From NCBI GenBank assembly GCA_003635255.1, contig PYJC01000087.1:1-53463 (forward strand): a stretch of DNA of 53,463 bases. Direction: 5' to 3'. This DNA comes from Candidatus Poribacteria bacterium (GTDB lineage Bacteria > Poribacteria > WGA-4E > WGA-3G). The notes below the pieces were generated by a model. That model was not told the origin of the DNA, made no database searches, and saw only the letters and a program-made list of their open reading frames with translations. The translations under genes were made by a program, and so were the position numbers. Of this stretch, positions 1 through 8,583 are shown one piece after another. Position 1 is the stretch's first letter. Each line of letters starts with the position of its first letter.

Positions 1-1
1 C

Positions 2-94
2 GATGTAAACGCGGCTATAAACATTCTTAAGGTTGGGGCATCAACCTTTGGCGTAGAGGGTGTCAGACTTGCGATCGCAAGCAACCCTTGTTGA
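2..94 (+). CDS. tnpB: TnpB C-terminal end, cut by the window edge
   Basis: The first 30 codons read DVNAAINILKVG and onward to a TGA at 92-94. DxNAAxNIL is the hallmark of the last catalytic segment of TnpB, the RNA-guided nuclease of IS200/IS605-type elements (family knowledge). Only the extreme C-terminus is present, so nothing can be said about whether the nuclease is intact. The right-end hairpin of the element follows about 40 bp downstream, as expected for this class. Confidence 0.8.
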   Translation, partial: DVNAAINILKVGASTFGVEGVRLAIASNPC

Positions 95-99
95 TACCA

Positions 100-161
100 C
101 AATCCGCCTCGCGCAGGAGGTTTCTAAGAATCCCCCTGCTTTAGCGGGGGGAGTATGTCAA
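100..161 (+). mobile_element. Right end of TnpB element: GC hairpin
   Basis: A strong hairpin, CCCCCTGC-TTTA-GCGGGGGG at 132-151, is followed by AGTATGTCAA ending at 161. A C-run, GCTTTAGC core and G-run followed by a GTCAA-like end is the usual right-end architecture of TnpB elements, and in the known systems the omega-RNA scaffold finishes here. The roughly 20 bases after 161 would be the guide in such an RNA. The boundary is inferred, since no uninterrupted copy of the site is visible. Confidence 0.6.
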
Positions 162-224
162 TTTGATATATTATAGGATTGAAAGAGCCGTTGTACTCAG
201 AGCTATTTAGTTTTCCGTTTTTCA

Positions 225-720
225 GTCCAATTTTGGCCCCCCAGGTCGATAGGTGCGGTTTCCTTGAAGAAATCCGCAGAAATACCCTATCAAAGACCCC
301 AAGCAAAAACACCGCACCATAGGTGTCAATTTAGCGACTTTCCACGATATTTTTGTTCCGGATGCTGAAGAAGCACCCTATCAAAAACCCCCTACGGGGC
401 TTAGTTCTGTGAGGTGGCGTTTTTCTACAAAGATGCTTAAAGAAACACCCAAGCAAATAAACCCTACGGGATTCAAGAGGGTTTTGAAGTCTTCAAGGTT
501 TCTGTGTAAAATCCGGTTCGGTTGCTAGAAGAAATACCCCAGCAAAAACACCGAACCTACCGGGCCTGGGTCTGAGACGGTTGTTGTTTCTTAAATTGAC
601 ACTTATGGTGCGGTTTCCTTGAAGAAATCCACAGAAACACCCAAGCAAAGACCCCCAGCAAAAACACCGCACCGGATCCTGAAAAAAGGACGAAAAACTC
701 TATAATTTTTTAAAACTGAA
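225..720. repeat. Cluster of degenerate direct repeats (GAAATACCCAAGCAAAAACACCG type)
   Basis: The gene-free stretch carries at least five variants of a 20-odd-base unit related to AAATACCCAAGCAAAAACACC (near 284-316, 370-392, 430-455, 528-556 and 630-672). They are framed by GGTGCGGTTTCC/ACCGCACC and TGTCAATTTA/TAAATTGACA inverted pairs. The same units recur at 12536-12806 and, inverted, near 40400-40437. No reading frame is conserved, so this is an interspersed repeat family and not coding. Confidence 0.6.
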
Positions 721-747
721 TGGCTTTGTATCCGAAACAAAATGTAA

Positions 748-777
748 TTGACAGGTAGGCTTTGGACATGCTATAAT
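748..777 (+). promoter_or_regulatory. Sigma-70-type promoter of serA operon
   Basis: TTGACA (748-753), 18 bp spacer, TATAAT (772-777), about 60 bp before the serA start. The preceding 80 bp (about 655-735) is a repeat shared with the DNA just before the promoter of the HEPN gene at 13017. Confidence 0.7.
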
Positions 778-839
778 TTAAGAGGTGTCTTGCAGATGAG
801 GCTGCGAATGTATAGGATAATGGCGAAGGAGTTTGGAGT

Positions 840-2480
840 ATGAATAGGGTGCTGGTCAGCGATTTGCTGTCACAGCAAGGCTTAGATGTTCTAACAGAGA
901 GTGGCGATTTTGAGGTGGATGTTATCCTCGATCTTTCGCACGAGGAACTGTTGGAGCGAATTGCTGACTACCATGCGCTGCTGATCAGGAGTGCGACGAA
1001 GGTAACGGCTGAGGTTATTGACGCGGCGAAGCAGCTAAAAGTCATTGGGCGCGCCGGCGTTGGTGTAGATAACATTGACGTGCAAGCAGCGACACGGAAC
1101 GGTATTTTAGTTGTCAACACGCCAACTGGCAATACGATTGCCGCGGCGGAACATACAATCGCGATGTTGTTAGCGTTGGCGCGTAATATCGTACCTGCTG
1201 GCATTTCGCTGAGAAACCGGACATGGCAACGCAACAATTTCATTGGTGTCGAGTTATACGGGAAGGTTTTCGGTACTGTCGGGTTGGGACGCATCGGGCG
1301 AGAGGTGACAGGACGCGCGCAAGCGTTTGGGATGCAGGTCATCGCCTACGATCCATACATCTCAGCGAACGCTGCTGAAAAAATCGGTATCCGGCTCGTT
1401 GATCGGGAGACGCTTTTTCAGGAGTCGGATTATATCTCCGTCCATACCCATCTCAACGCTGAAACCTACCATAGTATCGGTGAATCGGAATTCGCATTGA
1501 TGAAACCGAGTTGCCGTTTAATTAACTGCGCTCGGGGTGGGATCATTGACGAGGATGCGCTCTATCACGCCTTGAAAACGGGACAACTCGCCGGTGCTGC
1601 GCTGGATGTTTTTGAAAACGAACCGGCCACGGATACACCGCTGTTGGAGTTGGAAAACGTGCTTGCACTCCCGCATCTCGGTGCATCAACGTCAGAGGCA
1701 CAAGAGCACGTCGCTATTGAAGTCGCGCAGCAGGTGAGAAACGCGCTCCGTGGTGAACCGGTCGCGAATGCTGTCAATCAGCCCAACGTTGATCCGAGGA
1801 CACTTGATATTCTGGGTCCCTATTTGAAACTTACCGAAAAGATTGGCAGTTTCCACGCACAAATTGTTGAGGGACAAATATCAGCGATTAAAATCCATTA
1901 TAACGGAACGCTTTTCCAGGAAGAGGATATCACACCGCTAACTGTGGCGTTACAGAAAGGGCTTTTGACCCCTGTACTCGCGGATGTGAACTATGTCAAC
2001 GCACCTTTTCTGATTAAGCAACGCGGGATTTCCGTTACAGAGACAAAGAGCGAATCGGAAGCCAATTTTGCGAACTCCATCGCGATTACAGTTGTGACCG
2101 ACAAAGGTGAGTCGGTTATAGAAGGCACCGCTTTCGGTAAAAAGGATATCCGCATTGTTCGTATCAATCAACTTCATATAAACGTCAGACCGACGGGGTA
2201 TATCCTCCTCATCTATAACAGCGACCAACCCGGGATGATAGGGTTAATGGGGACGATTTTGGGAGAACACAATATTAACATCGCCGATATGACTGTCGGA
2301 CGTTCGCGCGTGTGGGAACTCGCTGTGACGCTTATCAACGTGGATAGTCCTGTGCCTCGACACGTTTTGCAAACGATCGCTTCACAAAAGAAGATCGACT
2401 TCGTTAAGCAGGTTTTCCTTCCGCCGCAAGAAGACGAGTTTGAGGACTTCGCTAACGATGACACGGAAGAACGGGGTTAG
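840..2480 (+). CDS. serA: D-3-phosphoglycerate dehydrogenase
   Basis: Oxidises 3-phosphoglycerate with NAD+ in the first committed step of serine synthesis. The 546-residue protein has the long (type I) SerA layout: substrate domain, Rossmann nucleotide domain with GLGRIG, then an intervening allosteric domain and a C-terminal ACT domain (DQPGMIG followed by INIADM). Catalytic landmarks are visible: Arg in NCARGG, Glu in FENEP and His in PHLGAST. It is slightly longer than the family norm because of an acidic tail (DEFEDFANDD). The ATG at 840 follows GAAGGAG. It is the first gene of a tight cluster with the ATP-grasp-like and PhyH-type genes (gaps of 13 and 16 bp), so serine-derived or 2-oxoglutarate-linked chemistry may connect them (inference). 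Confidence 0.95.
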   Translation: MNRVLVSDLLSQQGLDVLTESGDFEVDVILDLSHEELLERIADYHALLIRSATKVTAEVIDAAKQLKVIGRAGVGVDNIDVQAATRNGILVVNTPTGNTIAAAEHTIAMLLALARNIVPAGISLRNRTWQRNNFIGVELYGKVFGTVGLGRIGREVTGRAQAFGMQVIAYDPYISANAAEKIGIRLVDRETLFQESDYISVHTHLNAETYHSIGESEFALMKPSCRLINCARGGIIDEDALYHALKTGQLAGAALDVFENEPATDTPLLELENVLALPHLGASTSEAQEHVAIEVAQQVRNALRGEPVANAVNQPNVDPRTLDILGPYLKLTEKIGSFHAQIVEGQISAIKIHYNGTLFQEEDITPLTVALQKGLLTPVLADVNYVNAPFLIKQRGISVTETKSESEANFANSIAITVVTDKGESVIEGTAFGKKDIRIVRINQLHINVRPTGYILLIYNSDQPGMIGLMGTILGEHNINIADMTVGRSRVWELAVTLINVDSPVPRHVLQTIASQKKIDFVKQVFLPPQEDEFEDFANDDTEERG

Positions 2481-2493
2481 GTGCCCTATCAGC

Positions 2494-3936
2494 ATGAATT
2501 CTACGGGAAAAAGGACAAGAGATTTGGATGCTAAACAGAAATGTCTATTTATTAATGATGAAATTCCGAAGGCAAAGTTATTTGAGAGCGAGCAACGGGA
2601 TGTGCATCCCGATAGCAACGCCTCTTGGCGTATCTCGCCGGAACCGTTCTGGGTTTCCGAGGCAGACTTGAGATGGTTTGAGGCACTCGGTCCGCATCTT
2701 TTAAATTTCTATCGTGCGTGTAATCTGCTCTATTCACAGAGTGTGCGGGGCATTCAGCCGACTTGGGTAGCTGAGTACTTGGAAATCGGAAAACCGGAGA
2801 CAGTCATCCAGTATGGACGGATGAACCGTTTTAAGACGCAATTGCCTGGCGTACTCCGTCCTGACATCCTTCCGACGGCTGACGGTATGGCAATTACGGA
2901 ACTCGATTCGATTCCGGGGTTCATCGGCGCGACGGGTTGTTTGGCAAGGCTTTATTCGCAACTCGGTTATGCTATCATCGGTGGCAGCGACGGGATGCTC
3001 AATGGATATGCTGAGATGATTCGCGCGTTGGCGAAGAAAGATGATCCGACGCTTGCCATTGTCGTCTCGGATGAATCAGAAGACTATTGGGCGGAGATGG
3101 TATGGCTTGCGGATGCGTTGTGTGAAGTCGGGGTGGAGACTCGCGCTGTTAAGCCGCACAAGATAATTTTTTCTGAGGACGGACTCCTGGTTGAGGACGG
3201 TGCCACGCAATTGGTGGTTGATGTGCTGTATCGGTTCTATGAGTTGTTTGATCTGCCGAATATCCCGAAATCGGAGTTAATGTTTTATAGTGCGAAGAAA
3301 CGTACGGTCGTCATGACACCGCCGCCGAAAGCCTACCTTGAAGAGAAATTGTGTCTCGCGCTTTTCCATCACCCGGTGCTTCAACCCTTTTGGAAACGCC
3401 AACTCGGAAAGAAGACGTACCTGTTCTTACAAGAAGTGATCCCACAGACGTGGGTTATTGATGCTCGTCCACTTCCGCCATACGCTGTTATTCCTGATTT
3501 GGAGGTAGAAGGCGGCGCGGTGACAGACTGGCGGCAACTCAGTGCGGTGACACAAAAGCAGCGGGAGTTGGTTATCAAGCCGTCGGGTTTTTCTGAACTC
3601 GCGTGGGGGAGTCGCGGCGTAGCGATCGGACACGACCTTCCAACGGAAGAATGGGAAGCTGTTATTGAAAACAGTCTTGAGAATTTTGAAAGATCCCCAC
3701 ACGTTTTACAGCGGTTTCATACGGCGAAACGGGTACGCATGCAGTATTATGATTTTGATGCAGGCGATATGCAGGAGATGGCGTGCCGTCCACTGCTCCG
3801 TCCATACTATTTTGTCGTTGGCGATACGGTTAAACTGGGCGGTATGCAAGCCGCAGTCTGCCCTGCGGACAAGAAGATCTTACACGGTATGGTGGATTCT
3901 ATTATTGTGCCGTGTGCACAGATGCAATCAGGATAA
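2494..3936 (+). CDS. Putative ATP-grasp-like protein
   Basis: About 480 residues, not recognised as a named enzyme. A C-terminal segment (VIKPSG..ELAWGSRGV, then a W..VI..SLE pattern and HVLQRF) resembles the ATP-binding half of ATP-grasp ligases, with a possible phosphate-binding loop and a late basic/acidic strand. No signal peptide or membrane segment is seen. The frame is open back to a TTG at 2440 inside serA, but the ATG at 2494 (MNSTGKRTRD) is the likelier start, giving a 13-bp gap to serA. It probably joins a carboxylate and an amine or thiol using ATP if the fold call is right; the substrate is unknown. Its position between serA and a 2-oxoglutarate oxygenase gene suggests a small-molecule tailoring operon (inference). 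Confidence 0.6.
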   Translation: MNSTGKRTRDLDAKQKCLFINDEIPKAKLFESEQRDVHPDSNASWRISPEPFWVSEADLRWFEALGPHLLNFYRACNLLYSQSVRGIQPTWVAEYLEIGKPETVIQYGRMNRFKTQLPGVLRPDILPTADGMAITELDSIPGFIGATGCLARLYSQLGYAIIGGSDGMLNGYAEMIRALAKKDDPTLAIVVSDESEDYWAEMVWLADALCEVGVETRAVKPHKIIFSEDGLLVEDGATQLVVDVLYRFYELFDLPNIPKSELMFYSAKKRTVVMTPPPKAYLEEKLCLALFHHPVLQPFWKRQLGKKTYLFLQEVIPQTWVIDARPLPPYAVIPDLEVEGGAVTDWRQLSAVTQKQRELVIKPSGFSELAWGSRGVAIGHDLPTEEWEAVIENSLENFERSPHVLQRFHTAKRVRMQYYDFDAGDMQEMACRPLLRPYYFVVGDTVKLGGMQAAVCPADKKILHGMVDSIIVPCAQMQSG

Positions 3937-3952
3937 GGAAGGTGGTTTGATA

Positions 3953-4783
3953 ATGCAATTAAGTGAGAAGCAGCTGGCTCATTTCCGAGACAAGGGATAC
4001 CTTACTATTGAAGGGTTTTTTGACCCGACTGAAGCAAAAGCCCTCCGACTGGAATTGGCACGGATCTACAACACTGAACTCGAAAACGGTACCGGTATTA
4101 ATTGTGCGGTGCAGGCTGATGGTACCAAACGAGACAATGAAGGTGAACGACAAAACCTTCAGGTAATTCCGCTCAACAACCGCAGCGATCTGCACAAAGC
4201 ACTGCCCTTTCATCCGAAGGTTGTCTCCGCTGTCAAGCAACTCATCGGTGATGAATTTATGTTAGAGTTGGATCAGGCGTTCTGGAAACCGCCGAAAGTC
4301 GGTATTGGCACGAGTTGGCATCAAGACAACGCCTATTTCAAGATCGCTGATCCGTTGCGAGGGACAGCGATGTGGATTGCTATCCACGATGCAAACGTTG
4401 AAAACGGATGTATGCACGTGATTCCAGGTAGCCACCGCGAGCGTTATGAACACTACCGCGATCCGCTGAGCGATCATCATATTCGGTGCGATCCGCCGGA
4501 AGAACGCGCCGTGCCGATTGAATTAAAGGCGGGTGGCGTGCTTTTCTTTTGTTACGGTGTCGCACACTGTACGCGGTCGAATCTTTCTGATAAGGAACGT
4601 GCGGGGGTCGCGCTTCATTTCTTACACAACGATTTCGGCGGTAAGGAGCTTTGGGAGCGGAATAATACAACCAAACCGATGCTCCGGGGTCCGCTCGCTA
4701 CGGGTGGCGAAACCGAATTTGGTGAGAAATTTGAGGGCAGATGGGAAGAGATCATGAATGATGTGCTTGCCTCTGGTGCATAG
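3953..4783 (+). CDS. Phytanoyl-CoA dioxygenase (PhyH) family protein
   Basis: A 276-residue Fe(II)/2-oxoglutarate-dependent oxygenase of the PhyH family, predicted cytosolic. The HxD iron pair is in TSWHQDNAYF, the distal His in FFCYGVAHCTRSN, and a following Arg could hold 2-oxoglutarate. The N-terminus LSEKQLAHFRDKGYLTIEGFF is typical of the family. The ATG at 3953 is preceded by GGAAGGTGG, and the open frame upstream of it is only the shadow of the previous gene. Substrates in this large family range from fatty acyl-CoA to small natural products, so the substrate is not predicted. It is the third gene of the serA cluster, 16 bp after the ATP-grasp-like gene. Confidence 0.88.
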   Translation: MQLSEKQLAHFRDKGYLTIEGFFDPTEAKALRLELARIYNTELENGTGINCAVQADGTKRDNEGERQNLQVIPLNNRSDLHKALPFHPKVVSAVKQLIGDEFMLELDQAFWKPPKVGIGTSWHQDNAYFKIADPLRGTAMWIAIHDANVENGCMHVIPGSHRERYEHYRDPLSDHHIRCDPPEERAVPIELKAGGVLFFCYGVAHCTRSNLSDKERAGVALHFLHNDFGGKELWERNNTTKPMLRGPLATGGETEFGEKFEGRWEEIMNDVLASGA

Positions 4784-4838
4784 GAGCGACCTTCTGGTCT
4801 AAGCGCGACTTAACTTTTCTGTCAAGAGGATTGACAAA

Positions 4839-5639
4839 ATGAAGCAGCTATTGAAATGCCCTACACTCCTTGTGCTGATGTTGATTACGGTCGGATATGC
4901 CAAGGCGGATATTACTGATGACCTTGTTGTTTACTTTACGTTTGACAGCGTCAAAGGCAAGCGGATTCTTGACAACTCTGGTAACGGGTTGGATGCTGAA
5001 GTTATTGAAAATACGAAATTTGTTAAAGGCAAATATGGGAACGCGATTCATATTACCAATGAAACGGAAGATTGCGTGAACATTCCGACTGTGAGGGCGT
5101 TAGAAATCAGTGAAGAGATAACCATGATGGCGTGGGTGTATCACGACGACTGGACGGAGGGTACTTTCCAATGGCTCGATAAGGGGAGTTATAACCGATC
5201 TCACAGCCAATATGGTATGGCAGTTTACCATGAAAAGGATCTTGGTGCTGATGGTATCGGGATTATATTAGGAAGAGATGCATTCCGGGCAATACATTTA
5301 ATCGACAACAAGATGGAGAATGGCACGTGGCATCACATCGTTGGGATATGTAGCGATTCCTCCGTGGAAATGTACCTTGATGGAGAAAGCGTCCTTGATT
5401 TTGATGCGAGAAAACGTCCTCGCTTCAATGGTGCCAATGAGCAGGATTTGCGGATTGGGTGTGCTGAAAATAAACCTGGGTATGCCTTTAAAGGTGGTTT
5501 TATTGACGAAGTCGCGATATGGAGTCGTGCCCTCAGTGAAACTGAAGTTAGAACTGCTATGCAAGGTCCCCTGTTCCCCGTTTCACCGAAAGATAAGGTC
5601 GCGACGACGTGGGGCAATATTAAGGGACAGAGGTTTTAA
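4839..5639 (+). CDS. Secreted LamG-domain protein 1
   Basis: A 266-residue protein with a cleavable signal peptide (about 1-23, ending YAKA). One LamG/concanavalin-like jelly-roll domain follows, with the hallmarks YFTFD, DNSGNGLDA, FVKGKYGNAI, WHHIVG, MYLDGE and IDEVAIWSRALSE. This fold commonly binds carbohydrates in exported proteins. The tail VSPKDKVATTWGNIK is shared with the next three genes and with otherwise unrelated secreted proteins at 44-46 and 51.7 kb. It is the first of four tandem paralogues, 55 bp after the PhyH gene, with an AAGAGG ribosome site. The ligand is unknown. Confidence 0.85.
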   Translation: MKQLLKCPTLLVLMLITVGYAKADITDDLVVYFTFDSVKGKRILDNSGNGLDAEVIENTKFVKGKYGNAIHITNETEDCVNIPTVRALEISEEITMMAWVYHDDWTEGTFQWLDKGSYNRSHSQYGMAVYHEKDLGADGIGIILGRDAFRAIHLIDNKMENGTWHHIVGICSDSSVEMYLDGESVLDFDARKRPRFNGANEQDLRIGCAENKPGYAFKGGFIDEVAIWSRALSETEVRTAMQGPLFPVSPKDKVATTWGNIKGQRF

Positions 5640-5797
5640 CCGTAACCTAAGCACAGGTATGAAGAGTTACATCTGTTTGAATTGTGCAACAAAATATATT
5701 GATTTCTCCGTGGGTTTCTGATACGAACACATTAAACGAAACTTAGAAGTTCCTCGTGTTACAAGTAAAGCCAAGAATCTCTATAAGGAACAGATAG

Positions 5798-6631
5798 ATG
5801 AAACGGTTATTTAGTTATGCTGTGCTTATCGCGCTGATGCTCATCACAGCAGGATACGCAATAGCGGATTTTGCTAATGACCTTGTTGTTTACTTTACGT
5901 TTGATAATGTCAAAGGCAAGCGGGTTCTTGATGAATCTGGCAATGGTCTTGATGCCGAAATTGTCAAAAACACCAAATTTGTAGAGGGCAAATACGGCAA
6001 CGCTGTCCGGATTATTCGTGAAACTCAAGATTGCGTGAATGTTCCTGTCTCGGATGCCTTAGAAATCAGCGAAGAAATCACGATGATGGCGTGGGTGTAT
6101 CACGAAGATTGGACGCGACGTTCTTTTCAATGGTTTGATAAAGGGAGTGCTAACAGGGAATCCAACAAGTTATACGGTATGGGTGTTTTTGATGTAGATG
6201 ATATTCAACTTGCTGCGTGGTTCAACGAGAAGTCCCTTATGATGATTAGATTAGGCGGTGAGATCAGGAGAAGTTTCGTAAGTAAGCACGAAATGAAGAA
6301 TGGCACATGGCATCACGTCGTAGGAACATGTACGGACACTTCTGCGAGAATCTATCTTGATGGAGAAGCCATTCTTAATATTAATAGAGGTGGTTGGAAT
6401 CGTATTGGCTTCAATGGTGCCAATGGTAAAGATTTACGGGTTGGCTGTGTGGAGGGTAAGCCTAATTACGCGTTTGAAGATGGCGTTATTGACGAAGTGG
6501 CGATGTGGAACCGTGCGCTTAGTGAAACCGAAATTAGAACGGCGATGCAAGGTCCCTTGTTCCCCGTTTCACCGAAAAATAAGATTGCTACGACGTGGGG
6601 AAGTATTAAGCGAGACGCGTTTCAGCCGTAG
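5798..6631 (+). CDS. Secreted LamG-domain protein 2
   Basis: The second tandem paralogue, 277 residues. It has a signal peptide ending YAIA, a single LamG fold (YFTFDNVKGKRVLDESGNG, WHHVVGTC, IYLDGE, IDEVAMWNRALSE) and the tail VSPKNKIATTWGSIK. It differs from copy 1 mainly in the middle loops (about residues 110-180), where a ligand-contacting edge would lie in this fold; the ends are strongly conserved. The start ATG follows AAGGAACAG. The 158-bp gap before it shows no obvious gene. Confidence 0.85.
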   Translation: MKRLFSYAVLIALMLITAGYAIADFANDLVVYFTFDNVKGKRVLDESGNGLDAEIVKNTKFVEGKYGNAVRIIRETQDCVNVPVSDALEISEEITMMAWVYHEDWTRRSFQWFDKGSANRESNKLYGMGVFDVDDIQLAAWFNEKSLMMIRLGGEIRRSFVSKHEMKNGTWHHVVGTCTDTSARIYLDGEAILNINRGGWNRIGFNGANGKDLRVGCVEGKPNYAFEDGVIDEVAMWNRALSETEIRTAMQGPLFPVSPKNKIATTWGSIKRDAFQP

Positions 6632-6783
6632 TGGAAACGGTAGTATAGAAAATATATCCATTCGCATAACGTAGAAAAATATGTTGCACCCTAATCAGGT
6701 TTTTGATACAATTTAATTCAAATGAAGTTTACGAGTTCTCATGTTACACAGAAAGCTGAGTATTTCCACAGGAGGACAGATAG

Positions 6784-7566
6784 ATGAAACAGTTATTGAG
6801 TTGTGCTGTGCTTATCGTTCTGATGCTTATCACATCAGGATACGCAACAGCGGACCTCTTTGAAGGACTTGTTGTTTATTTCACGTTTGACGATGTCAGT
6901 GGCAAGACGATTGTTGACAGTTCCGGTAACGGGCTTGATGCCGATATCATCGCCAATACCGAAATTGTGAACGGCAAATTTGGTGATGCAATTCGGATTA
7001 CAGCAGAAGGTCCAGATTGTGTGAATGTGCCAGCCGCCGAGGAACTGAAAATTGAGGGAGAAATCACGATGGCGGCTTGGATCTATCGGGACGCTTGGGA
7101 CAGGAATGCGCAATGGTTCGATAAAAATTGCCACAACGGCGGCGAGCATTCTTCTTACGGCATCGGTGTGTTCGGTGATGGCTCGAATTTCAACATGTTT
7201 TTGGGCACAGGAAGCGGTAGACCTACGTTGAACAAACCACATGCACTGAAAGAAAAAACCTGGCATCACGTCGTTGGCACTTATGACGGAACAACCATGA
7301 AAGTCTATGTTGATGGTGAGGTTGCAGCTGAGCAAGACCAGGTGTTTGACTTCAAAGGGACTAATGACCAGGACTTGCGGATTGGATGTTCCAAGGACCG
7401 CGCGCGGTATACCTTTGAAAACGGTTCTATTGACGAAGCGGCAATCTGGCGGCGCGCACTCAGCGGAGATGAAATCAAAGCGATAATGAATACAAGCATC
7501 ACCGCGGTTTCGCCGCTTGATAAAGCCGCGACGACGTGGGGCAATATTAAGCGGAAGACGTTTTAA
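6784..7566 (+). CDS. Secreted LamG-domain protein 3
   Basis: The third paralogue, 260 residues, with a perfect AGGAGG ribosome site. Signal peptide ending YATA, LamG domain (VVYFTFDDVSGKTIVDSSG, WHHVVGTYDG, VYVDGE, IDEAAIWRRALS) and the tail VSPLDKAATTWGNIK. The central loop (QWFDKNCHNGGEHSSYGIG) is nearly identical to copy 4 but different from copies 1 and 2. The array is therefore two recent pairs, not four equal copies. Confidence 0.85.
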   Translation: MKQLLSCAVLIVLMLITSGYATADLFEGLVVYFTFDDVSGKTIVDSSGNGLDADIIANTEIVNGKFGDAIRITAEGPDCVNVPAAEELKIEGEITMAAWIYRDAWDRNAQWFDKNCHNGGEHSSYGIGVFGDGSNFNMFLGTGSGRPTLNKPHALKEKTWHHVVGTYDGTTMKVYVDGEVAAEQDQVFDFKGTNDQDLRIGCSKDRARYTFENGSIDEAAIWRRALSGDEIKAIMNTSITAVSPLDKAATTWGNIKRKTF

Positions 7567-7716
7567 TCGTAAAAGAAACGCGAGTGCCGAAGGTATAGTT
7601 ATTGCGATGGTAAAGAAAATATATTGCATTCTTCTCAGTTTCGTTGTACACTCTAATTGCTTCCAAACAAGTTTACATCCTTGATGTAAGAGGATTCCAC
7701 AGGAGGAGAAACAAAA

Positions 7717-8508
7717 ATGAAACAGTTATTGAGTTACACAGCACTGTTGATCGTTCTGATGTTTATCACATCAGGTTACGCGACAGCAGATCTCGCTGAA
7801 GGACTTGTCGTTTACTTCACGTTTGACAATGTCAAAGGGAAGACAGTTGTTGATGATTCCGGCAACGGGCTTGATGCGGATGTCATCGCGAATACCGAAT
7901 TTGTGAATGGCAAATATGGAAAAGCAATTCGGATTACAGCAGAAGGTCCAGATTGTGTAAACGTACCCGCCTCCGATGAACTGAAAATCACAGGTGAAAT
8001 CACGATGGCGGCTTGGATCAATCAGGACTCGTGGGGTACTGATGCGCAGTGGTTCGACAAAAACTGTCATAACGGAGGCGAACACTCTTCTTACGGCATT
8101 GGTGCTTTCAACGGCGGTACGAATTTTAACATGTTCTTGGGGACTGGCAATAGTAGACCGACCCTGAGCCAGCCGCACGGACTCGATGAAAAAAAATGGT
8201 ATCACGTCGTTGGCACTTACGACGGGTCAACCATGAAAGTCTATGTTGATGGCGAGGTTGCAGCTGAAAAAGACGAAAAGTTTGATTTCAAAGGGACCAA
8301 TGACCAGGATTTGCGGATCGGATGCTCCAAGGACCGCGCCCGGTATACCTTTGAGGACGGTTCTATTGACGAAGCGGCAGTCTGGCGGCGTGCGCTCAGC
8401 GAAGCTGAAATCAAGGAAATAGCGAACGAGGGTTTCCTCGCGGTTTCACCGCTTGATAAAGTCGCAACAACGTGGGGCAGTATTAAGCGGAAAACTGGGA
8501 CGTATTAG
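7717..8508 (+). CDS. Secreted LamG-domain protein 4
   Basis: The last of the four, 263 residues and the closest relative of copy 3 along its whole length. Signal peptide ending YATA, LamG fold with WYHVVGTYDG and VYVDGEVAAEKD, and the tail VSPLDKVATTWGSIK. It has a strong AGGAGG ribosome site. A hairpin terminator directly follows, so this gene ends the array's transcription unit. Confidence 0.85.
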   Translation: MKQLLSYTALLIVLMFITSGYATADLAEGLVVYFTFDNVKGKTVVDDSGNGLDADVIANTEFVNGKYGKAIRITAEGPDCVNVPASDELKITGEITMAAWINQDSWGTDAQWFDKNCHNGGEHSSYGIGAFNGGTNFNMFLGTGNSRPTLSQPHGLDEKKWYHVVGTYDGSTMKVYVDGEVAAEKDEKFDFKGTNDQDLRIGCSKDRARYTFEDGSIDEAAVWRRALSEAEIKEIANEGFLAVSPLDKVATTWGSIKRKTGTY

Positions 8509-8533
8509 GAACTATCCGATACAAACGTTAAAC

Positions 8534-8568
8534 GGCACAGGTGTTACTTTGGCATCTGTGCCTTTTCT
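8534..8568 (+). terminator. Rho-independent terminator after LamG array
   Basis: GGCACAGGTG pairs with CATCTGTGCC (10 bp with one G-T) around a 9-base loop and runs into TTTTCT. Confidence 0.7.
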
Positions 8569-8583
8569 ATAAGGGTGGCAAAA

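Noticed and set aside
124..312. Minus-strand 62-codon frame
   Set aside because: It runs through the TnpB right-end hairpin and repeat units; no ribosome site or conserved copy in the repeats elsewhere.
6835..7629. 264-codon minus-strand frame opposite LamG copy 3
   Set aside because: A similar antisense frame exists opposite copy 4 only because the genes are paralogous; the sense strand has signal peptide, fold and tail.
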